This document shows positions 1 to 5,679 of a DNA stretch of 12,196 nt, one piece after another; position 1 is the first letter of the stretch, and each line of letters opens with the position of its first letter. The position numbers and the translations under genes are program-made. The stretch is from Roseburia sp. CAG:303. GTDB lineage: Bacteria > Bacillota > Clostridia > Lachnospirales > Lachnospiraceae. The stretch spans positions 10,987-23,182 of the forward strand of contig FR900166.1 in assembly GCA_000437755.1 (NCBI GenBank), in the 5' to 3' direction. Under the pieces are notes generated by a model. That model saw only the letters and a program-made list of their open reading frames with translations. It made no database searches and was not told where the DNA came from.

Positions 1-442
1 TTTTTTCTAATATTTCCTGAATTACTTTATCGTTTATCTCTTCTCCAATCATTCCGGGCATTTTTGTTACTATTAGTACATATCCCCTGTCAAACAAGAC
101 CGGATCGCCATCTGTATCAAACAAATCTAATGTCAGTTGAAAATAATCCTGAATCTGCTCGATTTTTGATCCTGAATAGGAAGTACATATCAATTTTTTT
201 AATTTTAGTTGATTAAAGTGTTTTAGAAAATAGTAACAAAAATTAGATTCATATGGATCATCACAATTGCAAAGTACAACTTTGCCTTCAAATTGATCTT
301 GATAATGTGACAATTCTTCTGCTACAATATCATAAGTAGTATACCACTCATCTGTATTGTCAGTAGAATATTTTGCATTATTTAATATCGAATTTCCTTT
401 TTTTTTCCTTTCTTCTTGCTTCAGATCATTTGCAACGATCAT
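1..442 (-). CDS. EcoRI-family adenine-specific DNA methyltransferase, N-terminal part (cut by window start)
   Basis: I translated this frame by hand; it is open from the ATG at 442 to the left edge (147 codons seen). The protein reads MIVANDLKQEE, then a K/D-rich stretch with DEWYTTYDIVAEELSHY, GKVVLCNCDDPYESNF and LKLKKLICTSYSGSKI. This pattern (DE[FW]YT, then CNCDDP..SNF..YF, then LKKLI..SYSGSKI) is what I know from the EcoRI methylase family, which transfers a methyl group from S-adenosylmethionine to adenine in DNA. The catalytic NPPF-type motif would lie outside the window, so activity cannot be judged. I chose the start at 442 because AGAGGAG (complement of 452-458) sits 8-9 bases upstream. 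The in-frame ATGs at 484 and 481 lack such a site and overlap the upstream remnant. Such methylases are common on integrative elements of gut Firmicutes, so an accessory origin is inferred. Family call fairly sure, completeness unknown. Confidence 0.8.
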   Translation of the reverse strand, partial: MIVANDLKQEERKKKGNSILNNAKYSTDNTDEWYTTYDIVAEELSHYQDQFEGKVVLCNCDDPYESNFCYYFLKHFNQLKLKKLICTSYSGSKIEQIQDYFQLTLDLFDTDGDPVLFDRGYVLIVTKMPGMIGEEINDKVIQEILEK

Positions 443-470
443 AAACAGATCTCCTCTTTTATCAAAAGTC

Positions 471-670
471 TTACATTTCATCATCTAGCTCTTTAAACCT
501 CTTTTTCTTTTCATCGTAATCATCTAAATAGGCTTCTTAAAGCTCTTTCAACTGCCATAGTTTTTTATTTGTCCAGTATCAAAACACATATCATATCTTC
601 CATCCTTTCATAGACTACAGTGTCAATACACACATTTAAATAAGTTCCGCTCTTTTTTTGGTCTTGCCAT
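471..670 (-). pseudogene. Decayed small DNA-binding-type gene (MARPKKE family), several frameshifts
   Basis: A GAGGT site (complement of 676-680) five bases before the ATG at 670 opens a frame reading MARPKKERNLFKCVY, which stops at 623-625. The next frame (from 627) continues IDTVVYERMED. A third frame gives FDTGQ. KTMAVERALRS follows in the same frame as IDTVVYERMED, beyond a stop at 565-567. From 530 yet another frame gives YLDDYDEKKKRFKELDDEM and a stop at 471-473. Joined, these pieces make one plausible protein of about 65 residues, resembling small ribbon-helix-helix-like 'MARP[KR]KE...TMAVERAL' proteins that I recall from Clostridia mobile elements. Because three frames are needed, the gene is broken, or the sequence carries several indels here. 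It lies 28 bases upstream of the methyltransferase start, so the two probably formed one transcription unit. The exact family name is not certain. Confidence 0.7.
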
Positions 671-711
671 TTTTTACCTCACTTCAACTAGAATTCTAAT
701 AGCTTAATTAT

Positions 712-740
712 ATTATACCACGATTAACTACTTAATTCAA
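712..740 (-). promoter_or_regulatory. Promoter of the MARPKKE remnant / methyltransferase unit
   Basis: On the minus strand TTGAAT (complement of 735-740) is followed after 17 bases by TATAAT (complement of 712-717). A TG one base before the -10 makes it an extended -10 site. It points at the remnant at 670 and the methyltransferase at 442, so the methyltransferase may still be transcribed although the first gene is broken. Confidence 0.7.
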
Positions 741-778
741 CCAATCACTACTTAATAATATTCTTTCACTACTATAAT
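725..778. repeat. Three tandem direct repeats (ACTACTTAAT-like) over the promoter
   Basis: Copies with cores AACTACTTAAT (726-736), CACTACTTAAT (746-756) and CACTACTATAAT (767-778) recur every 20-21 bases, about two helical turns. The first overlaps the -35 box and spacer of the minus-strand promoter. Spacing and position suggest binding sites for a repressor, perhaps the product of the now broken MARPKKE gene. Function is inferred only. Confidence 0.5.
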
Positions 779-789
779 ATACTTCCATT

Positions 790-812
790 GTGAACTCTTC
801 AAAAAAGTTCAC
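790..812. repeat. Inverted repeat GTGAACT-N9-AGTTCAC
   Basis: A perfect 7-bp inverted repeat (790-796 with 806-812, 9-base centre) lies in the 297-base gene-free stretch between 671 and 967, upstream of the methyltransferase-unit promoter. It has no T-run of terminator type, so an operator is more likely than a terminator. The rest of the stretch (813-967) is very AT-rich; I see no gene in it. Confidence 0.35.
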
Positions 813-967
813 TAAACACTATCATGGACCCAAAAACGTCATAAATTTCAATAAGCAGTTTTGAAAGCTATTCCAAAAAATTATGTTAAATTTTCAAGAT
901 ACAAAAAATTAATATATTATAATAGGGATTTTTGACATTCTAACAATAATAAAGATGTTTTGTACTT

Positions 968-1972
968 TCAGCTTGCTTCTTCTGCGATAAGCAGCAATAA
1001 TTTCAACACCTTGTCAACATATTTTCCATTCTGCAACAAATATATCCAAAGCATGACATTTGGATAAAATGACATCCCTATGATTTTTTTATACAGCGGC
1101 AGACATCTTTTTTCGTCCTCATTCAAAGAATAGTTTCTCAATATTACTTCCATAAGGAGTTCCTGCTTTTCATTCATTTTATCATAAATTTCTTCTTCGG
1201 ATAATTCCACAAAATCTTCTTCCTGCAGAAAATATGCGGTTTCATGCAGGAAATTGTTGATATTCACTTCCGTTCCTGCCATATTAAAATCAATCAGTCC
1301 CTTAAATTCTTCTTCATCATTAATCAGCACATTTGTGAAATTCAAATCGCCCTGATAAACGCACCTTGGCAGTTTCCGATACCATTTCTGAAGCATCTGT
1401 CTGGCTTTTTTATTTTCCCGCTCCAGTATTTCTATTTCCTTTTCCCTGTTTTTTTCTTTTAACACTGTTATCAGGCGGTTTAAGTTATCCTGACTCTCAT
1501 CCACTTCTTTGTCCAGCGGATGCAAATCAAGAATGGTCCACATCGAAGGAGTCTCCATCAGGTCAACACCAGAATATTCCGCTGCCAGTATTCCGATATG
1601 TTCCATCATCTCCCGTTTCAGCTTGTCTTCGTCTTTCACATCTTTTGCAATCTTATAGATGGCATATTCCTCCACATAGACATAATATGTCCTGCCGTCT
1701 ATTTCCATTTCCGCAAGAAATTTGCCATCCGTTTTTCTTATCAGCCGCGGCACCCAGACTCCGATTTTCCGATAGCGTTCTATCACACGGCTGATATCGT
1801 CCAGAAATTTTTCTGAAACAAGTGCTGCCGTATTTAATTTCATGACATAGGAATGATTAATAAGATACTGCTGCCGTATATCTTCATCATTTCTCGATGT
1901 ATCATCCAGTTTTTCGATAGAATCCCCCACAATATCATACTCTTTGAGTATCTGTCTGATGAATTGTTCCAT
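968..1972 (-). CDS. APH-fold phosphotransferase (aminoglycoside/choline kinase-like)
   Basis: This 334-residue protein has the C-terminal hallmarks of the APH/choline-kinase superfamily: a Brenner-type catalytic loop YQGDLNFTN at 206-214 with Asp209 as probable catalytic base and Asn214 for metal, then the metal-binding GLIDFN at 226-230. The usual His of HGD is Gln207 here; I recall the same QGDLNF version in related Firmicutes proteins, so it is probably a subfamily trait rather than damage. The N-terminal lobe (about 35-110) has VMKLN as a candidate ATP-lysine strand and YYVYVEEY as a hinge-like strand. Residues 160-200 are highly charged and probably helical. The substrate cannot be told; a small-molecule or antibiotic kinase is possible but unproven. 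The start at 1972 has AGGAGAA (1979-1985) six bases upstream. No clear terminator follows the gene. Confidence 0.75.
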   Translation of the reverse strand: MEQFIRQILKEYDIVGDSIEKLDDTSRNDEDIRQQYLINHSYVMKLNTAALVSEKFLDDISRVIERYRKIGVWVPRLIRKTDGKFLAEMEIDGRTYYVYVEEYAIYKIAKDVKDEDKLKREMMEHIGILAAEYSGVDLMETPSMWTILDLHPLDKEVDESQDNLNRLITVLKEKNREKEIEILERENKKARQMLQKWYRKLPRCVYQGDLNFTNVLINDEEEFKGLIDFNMAGTEVNINNFLHETAYFLQEEDFVELSEEEIYDKMNEKQELLMEVILRNYSLNEDEKRCLPLYKKIIGMSFYPNVMLWIYLLQNGKYVDKVLKLLLLIAEEAS

Positions 1973-1982
1973 AATATGTTCT

Positions 1983-2019
1983 CCTGGTGTAATTAGATGT
2001 AGCTGGCAAAGCTACCAGG
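1983..2019 (-). promoter_or_regulatory. Possible RBS-sequestering leader hairpin of the phosphotransferase gene
   Basis: In the minus-strand transcript CCUGGU (complement of 2014-2019) can pair perfectly with ACCAGG (complement of 1983-1988), which includes the first bases of the AGGAG ribosome binding site. An alternative stem GUAGC/GCUAC (complement of 2011-2015 with 1999-2003) uses some of the same bases, so the two are mutually exclusive. This is the layout of a translational switch. No expression evidence exists here. Confidence 0.35.
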
Positions 2020-2092
2020 TTAATATGTTTCTACGTTGCCATTAGCATACAAACACTCTATCAATTAAAATGACCACTTGCTTTACATTCCC

Positions 2093-2491
2093 CTACGGAT
2101 TTGTGAGTTTCTTCATCCATACACATACATTCTTATCATCAATTCTGGTATGTGTAGCTGACACATCTTCCTTGATTCTATTCCATGTAAAATTCTGTTC
2201 ATCCGTTATATGCAGGGTACAGCCAGCTAATACCGGCTCACAATATTCAATCGTTGTAGACGAATCTCCCATTGGTTTTATATTCATACGAACATCTTCT
2301 TTTACAATGTTCTTAGTGCTAACACCTGCGACGTTAACAAACAAACCTCCAAGTGCTACAGCAATCCCCTCAAGAACAGAAGTTTTTCCAGCTCCATTAT
2401 CACCAATCAGCAGATTCACTCCTGGTTTTAAATCAATATTTAACTCTTCAATTGCTTTATAATTCTGTATATGAATTTTTTCTAAATACAT
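2093..2491 (-). pseudogene. Truncated RecF/SMC-type AAA ATPase, N-terminal stump
   Basis: The 132 codons encode the opening of an ABC-class ATPase of the RecF/SMC/OLD type. The first strand is LEKIHIQNYKAIEELNIDL, and GDNGAGKTS is a perfect Walker A at about residues 30-38, followed by VLEGIAVALGG. Family members usually run to 400-600 residues. Here the frame ends after KKLTNP, before any ABC signature (LSxGE), Walker B or switch His, and I find no continuation in the other frames before 1973. The protein therefore cannot complete the fold and is most likely a deletion remnant. Such ATPases are common in phage-defence modules (Septu/PtuA-like, Gabija-like) and on mobile elements, fitting the decayed surroundings, but the system cannot be named. 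AGGA lies 11-12 bases before the start. Confidence 0.7.
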
Positions 2492-2621
2492 CTATTTTAC
2501 CATCCTTTTCTCTTCCCTAACCATAAATTAAGATGCAACTTAACATCCATGATTTCCTTTTGCGAATCTCCATTCGTACATTTTATCTGTCATCCGATTT
2601 ATCTTATGATACTACTAAAAA

Positions 2622-2630
2622 ATTATACCA
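2622..2630 (-). promoter_or_regulatory. Extended -10 promoter upstream of the AAA ATPase stump
   Basis: The minus strand reads TGGTATAAT (complement of 2622-2630), an extended -10 box. The -35 at 17-base spacing, ATGAAA, is poor. It lies about 130 bases before the ATPase start. The 305-base stretch 2492-2796 otherwise holds only the hairpin at 2673-2717 and a candidate plus-strand promoter; I see no gene in it. Confidence 0.45.
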
Positions 2631-2658
2631 TAACACCCATTATTTTTCATCCATATTC

Positions 2659-2688
2659 TTGACAATAGAGTAAAAAACTGTCTATATT
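2659..2688 (+). promoter_or_regulatory. Candidate plus-strand promoter inside the hairpin region
   Basis: TTGACA (2659-2664), an 18-base spacer and TATATT (2683-2688) make a good sigma-A-type site on the plus strand. It would send transcripts antisense into the kinase-like gene at 2797-3432. No convincing plus-strand gene follows. It may be a chance match in AT-rich DNA. Confidence 0.3.
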
Positions 2689-2717
2689 TTATGCAGAATA
2701 AAACACAGACAGTTTTT
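2673..2717 (-). terminator. Long hairpin terminator downstream of the kinase-like gene
   Basis: AAAAACTGTCT (2673-2683) pairs perfectly with AGACAGTTTTT (2707-2717). Inside, TTTTA (2687-2691) pairs with TAAAA (2699-2703) after a 3x3 internal loop, leaving a 7-base loop. On the minus strand the stem ends in a run of six T, which fits a rho-independent terminator about 80 bases after the kinase-like gene. The symmetry would let it act in both directions. Confidence 0.6.
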
Positions 2718-2796
2718 CCCCAGTCTTTGAGCAACAATCAAAATATAAATAATTGTTTATTTTATTGCCCATGGAATTTGGCATACCTTACATATC

Positions 2797-3432
2797 CTAT
2801 AATTTTAATTGAAACGCATCTTCCACCAACGAAAATGTCTCATCTATCGTCCTTTTTTCATCTCTTAAAATCACATGAAAACCAGAATTAAGGAAACGAT
2901 TATATATCTCTTCGGAATTAACTCTTTTTAAGCACTCTCGAAAGTTTTCTATTGCTTCAGCAGGATTTTCCTCCTGCAGCAGCAACTGGTATAGAAACTG
3001 TTTTTCTTTATCCGGTCTCTCGAAAAACCGCTTAACTGATATGTCTGGCTCTGCCAGCATAATTAAAACATGGCCTTTATCTGATATCTCTGCCAATACT
3101 TCTACCGGAATATTAGTATCAACAAATATCGGTTTCTCCTGCTTAGACAATTTCTCTAAAATTCTCATTTCCAAAACCGTACATTCTTTCGTTGTCTGCT
3201 TAATCCAAGCCTCATATTCATCCGGAGTCCTTCGAATAAAATCACTCCAGTCCTGTAAGTCTCTCATATAAGTCAAACCCGGAAATTCCCTGCTATCTAA
3301 ACTATCACTCAGTTCATCGTGATAATTTTCTTCACAGGCTATGCCATTATATTTTTCCGCCAGTAATTTTATCATGGTGGATTTTCCTGCGTATGCCGTT
3401 CCGTTTATAAAATACACATTATCAAATTTCAT
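2797..3432 (-). CDS. Small P-loop kinase-like protein (AAA/shikimate-kinase-like)
   Basis: The 211-residue protein begins with a hydrophobic strand VYFIN and a Walker A GTAYAGKST at residues 11-19. IFVDTN (102-107) is a plausible Walker-B-like strand with Asp105. VLIMLAEPD (122-130) and VKRFFERPDKE (133-143) resemble the sensor strand and arginine-rich lid of nucleoside- or shikimate-type kinases. This suggests phosphoryl transfer to a small molecule in the cytosol; the substrate cannot be read from the sequence. The start at 3432 is 38 bases after the lipoprotein stop, so the two genes are probably co-transcribed, and a hairpin terminator follows at 2673-2717. AAAGGG lies about ten bases before the ATG. 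No known named gene matches in my memory. An AAA-type ATPase of other function remains possible. Confidence 0.65.
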   Translation of the reverse strand: MKFDNVYFINGTAYAGKSTMIKLLAEKYNGIACEENYHDELSDSLDSREFPGLTYMRDLQDWSDFIRRTPDEYEAWIKQTTKECTVLEMRILEKLSKQEKPIFVDTNIPVEVLAEISDKGHVLIMLAEPDISVKRFFERPDKEKQFLYQLLLQEENPAEAIENFRECLKRVNSEEIYNRFLNSGFHVILRDEKRTIDETFSLVEDAFQLKL

Positions 3433-3470
3433 TTCTTCAATCCCTTTTAAATATATTATTCTCCAAAAAA

Positions 3471-4508
3471 CTACTCCTCACAATCAAACAAATCCCAAAA
3501 ATATTTTTTATTCGTATACTCTGATAAGTCTTTAAATGTTATGCTCTCATTATCATTGTCCGGCAAAACCGTACTGAAATCTTTATCATATATTTTCACA
3601 GAGCTGCCGGAATCTCCCGTCCAGTCTTTTTTTATCTTTTCCATGTTATTATAAATATTTTCTACTGCCGTTTTATCATAATCAGAGGCATGAACGAGAT
3701 ACAACTGTAACTGGTCATCTGTTTTTTCGTACGAAATGCTCTCCATACTTGCACCACTCTCTCCAGAATGGTCTATCCATTTCATAGATGAGTTCTCATC
3801 CTCCTGCTGCTTACATTCAGAATCCTGATAATAATCGATCATCTGATTCATGTCCTGTTCAAAAGTGTCAGAAAAACTACTTGGGACTTTTACAGTATAG
3901 TTCAACGCAGAAGTTCTCTCCGGAGAATCGCCAATAACACTGCCAAATTCCATATTCTGCAGCTCGAAATCATTCAGACGATAATACCGAAAATATGTCT
4001 CTCCCATGCCATTCTCTTTCATAGATGTATTTCCACAAAAAGTTCCTGTTTCCGGATAATAAGTCAGGATAGTACCTTCATCATAATCAATACTATTTTT
4101 CTCACGTTTGAATGAAATCTCTCTAATCTCATTCACACAGTATTCCCCATCTTCCCCTTTTTCAAGATAAATCACAGAATAACTTTTATACTTATTATAA
4201 TACAGGATTTCAGGGATGCCATCATTATTAATATCCCTGCAGACATATTCAATGTTATAATATCCATCCGGTTTTCTGTTTTCATATTGTTCCTTTAAAT
4301 ATTCGCGATATGCTTTCGTCATCGCCGTCACTTCAGCCTTACTCCATTTTCCGCCCGCTTCTGTTGTCTCTTCTGTCTCCGAAACGGTAGTTTTGTTCTC
4401 CGTTACTGCTTCATTTTTTGACGAACTTACGACATCCGTCTCCTCTTTTGCTGCACATCCGTTCAATAATATTCCTGCCACACAAACACCGGCTATCCTG
4501 CCACACAA
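3471..4508 (-). CDS. Secreted lipoprotein of unknown function, 5' end frameshifted by a 23-bp duplication
   Basis: The open frame from TTG 4508 encodes 345 residues. A lipobox LLNGC ends at Cys18 and is followed by a Ser/Thr/Glu-rich linker (19-55). The mature domain carries DINNDGIPE at 92-100, a calcium-loop-like D-x-N-x-D-G-x-x-E motif seen in many secreted Gram-positive proteins. Function is not recognised. The natural start is almost certainly ATG 4543 with GGAG six bases upstream: it reads MKVKFAGLIAGVCVAG but hits TAG at 4493-4495. Removing one copy of the 23-bp tandem repeat at 4473-4520 restores MKVKFAGLIAGVCVAGILLNGC joined to the rest, giving 349 residues. In the state shown, translation from ATG fails. 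The TTG at 4508 could start a shorter signal peptide but has no good ribosome binding site. The gene may be OFF, phase-variable or newly broken. Sequencing or assembly error is another explanation. Confidence 0.7.
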   Translation of the reverse strand: MCGRIAGVCVAGILLNGCAAKEETDVVSSSKNEAVTENKTTVSETEETTEAGGKWSKAEVTAMTKAYREYLKEQYENRKPDGYYNIEYVCRDINNDGIPEILYYNKYKSYSVIYLEKGEDGEYCVNEIREISFKREKNSIDYDEGTILTYYPETGTFCGNTSMKENGMGETYFRYYRLNDFELQNMEFGSVIGDSPERTSALNYTVKVPSSFSDTFEQDMNQMIDYYQDSECKQQEDENSSMKWIDHSGESGASMESISYEKTDDQLQLYLVHASDYDKTAVENIYNNMEKIKKDWTGDSGSSVKIYDKDFSTVLPDNDNESITFKDLSEYTNKKYFWDLFDCEE

Positions 4509-4520
4509 ACACCGGCTATC
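4473..4520. repeat. Perfect 23-bp tandem duplication in the lipoprotein signal-peptide codons
   Basis: The 23-base unit beginning CCTGCCACACAAACACC occurs twice head to tail (4474-4496 and 4497-4519) without a mismatch, and period 23 holds from 4473 to 4520. Because 23 is not a multiple of three, the second copy shifts the frame; one copy (or four) would leave the gene open from the ATG at 4543. Confidence 0.95.
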
Positions 4521-4573
4521 AGGCCTGCAAATTTTACTTTCATCTTAATCTCCATTTCTCCAAACAGAACTAA

Positions 4574-4611
4574 GGACCAGTTACATTGAACAAAGTCAAC
4601 CTAACCGGTCC
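4574..4611 (-). terminator. Hairpin between the GGGtGRT gene and the lipoprotein gene
   Basis: GGACCAGTTA (4574-4583) pairs with TAACCGGTCC (4602-4611) over ten positions with one G-U. The loop can form a further short TTGA/TCAA stem. It lies 44 bases past the GGGtGRT stop, so a terminator or read-through attenuator is plausible. No proper T-run follows on either strand, so this is weak. Confidence 0.4.
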
Positions 4612-4654
4612 CCACCTCAAAACTTTTATCTAAGCTTATTTCTTATCTGATTTC

Positions 4655-5665
4655 TTAGAATTTACCAGCCTTAGCTGCTTCTTCAATCGCTACGGCAACT
4701 GCCACAGTCATGCCGACCATAGGGTTGTTACCTGCACCGATTAAGCCCATCATTTCTACATGAGCCGGTACAGAAGAAGAACCTGCGAACTGTGCATCAG
4801 AGTGCATACGTCCCATAGTATCTGTCATACCATAAGAAGCAGGACCTGCTGCCATATTATCCGGATGAAGTGTACGTCCTGTACCACCACCTGATGCTAC
4901 GGAGAAGTACTTCTTACCCATTTCGATACATTCTTTCTTGTAAGTACCTGCTACCGGATGCTGGAATCTGGTAGGATTTGTTGAGTTACCTGTAATAGAT
5001 ACATCAACTTTTTCCTTATGCATGATAGCAACGCCTTCTGTTACATCATTTGCACCATAACAGTTTACTTTTGCACGAAGACCTTCGGAATAAGACTTTC
5101 TGAAGATTTCTTTTACTTCTCCTGTCTTGTAGTCCATCTCTGTCTCTACATATGTAAATCCGTTAATTCTTGAGATAATCTGAGCTGCATCTTTTCCAAG
5201 ACCATTTAAGATAACTCTTAAAGGTTTCTTACGAACCTTGTTTGCCTTCTCAGCGATACCGATAGCACCTTCTGCTGCTGCGAATGATTCATGTCCTGCA
5301 AGGAAACAGAAACAATCTGTCTCTTCTTCCAGTAACATCTTACCAAGGTTACCATGTCCAAGACCTACTTTTCTCTGGTCAGCTACTGAACCAGGGATAC
5401 AGAAAGCCTGAAGTCCTTCACCGATTGCTGCAGCAGCATCTGCTGCTCTCTTGCAGTCCTTCTTGATTGCGATTGCTGCACCTGTAATGTATGCCCAACA
5501 GGCGTTTTCAAAACAGATTGGCTGGATACCTTTGATCATGTCATAAACATTAAGACCGGCATCCTTTGTAATCTTTTCAGCTTCTTCGAGAGAAGCGATT
5601 CCATAGCTATTTAAAACAGAATTGATTTTGTCAATTCTTCTTTCATATGATTCAAATAAAGCCAT
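4655..5665 (-). CDS. GGGtGRT protein, partner of an Fe-S scaffold-like protein
   Basis: The 336-residue protein carries the motif that names its family, GGGTGRT at 259-265, inside a conserved stretch FSVASGGGTGRTLHPDN. Further glycine-rich and conserved segments are GLGHGNLGKM (101-110), AGHESFAAAEGAIGI (123-137), ITGNSTNPTRFQHPVAGTY (224-242) and GLIGAGNNPMVGM (307-319). Eight cysteines (51, 56, 71, 89, 118, 120, 202, 246) are scattered, including CFC at 118-120. It has no signal peptide or clear membrane span, so it is probably cytosolic. The family's biochemical function is unknown to me. The gene is known to sit next to an IscU/NifU-like gene, as here, 14 bases downstream. The stop codon of that gene is part of the AAGGAGG ribosome binding site before ATG 5665, suggesting translational coupling and matched amounts. 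A role with Fe-S clusters is inferred from this pairing only. Confidence 0.9.
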   Translation of the reverse strand: MALFESYERRIDKINSVLNSYGIASLEEAEKITKDAGLNVYDMIKGIQPICFENACWAYITGAAIAIKKDCKRAADAAAAIGEGLQAFCIPGSVADQRKVGLGHGNLGKMLLEEETDCFCFLAGHESFAAAEGAIGIAEKANKVRKKPLRVILNGLGKDAAQIISRINGFTYVETEMDYKTGEVKEIFRKSYSEGLRAKVNCYGANDVTEGVAIMHKEKVDVSITGNSTNPTRFQHPVAGTYKKECIEMGKKYFSVASGGGTGRTLHPDNMAAGPASYGMTDTMGRMHSDAQFAGSSSVPAHVEMMGLIGAGNNPMVGMTVAVAVAIEEAAKAGKF

Positions 5666-5679
5666 TATTAGTTTCCTCC

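Noticed and set aside
725..778. CRISPR array
   Set aside because: Only three short imperfect repeats at 20-21 base period over a promoter; not the repeat/spacer size of CRISPR.
900..945. TATAAT-like boxes in the AT-rich stretch after the phosphotransferase gene
   Set aside because: On the minus strand a TTGTTA-N16-TATTAT site can be drawn, but there is no gene before the better promoter at 712-740; probably chance in AT-rich DNA.
1366..1816. Long plus-strand frames opposite the phosphotransferase gene
   Set aside because: Shadow frames of the minus-strand gene, rich in Phe, Pro, His and Ser, without RBS.
2540..2593. A 17-residue minus-strand frame (MTDKMYEWRFAKGNHGC) between the AAA-stump promoter and its start
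   Set aside because: No ribosome binding site and too short to recognise; it may be a remnant or a chance frame.
2691..2891. A plus-strand 66-codon frame after the candidate plus promoter
   Set aside because: No ribosome binding site, composition unlike a protein, and it overlaps the real kinase-like gene on the other strand.
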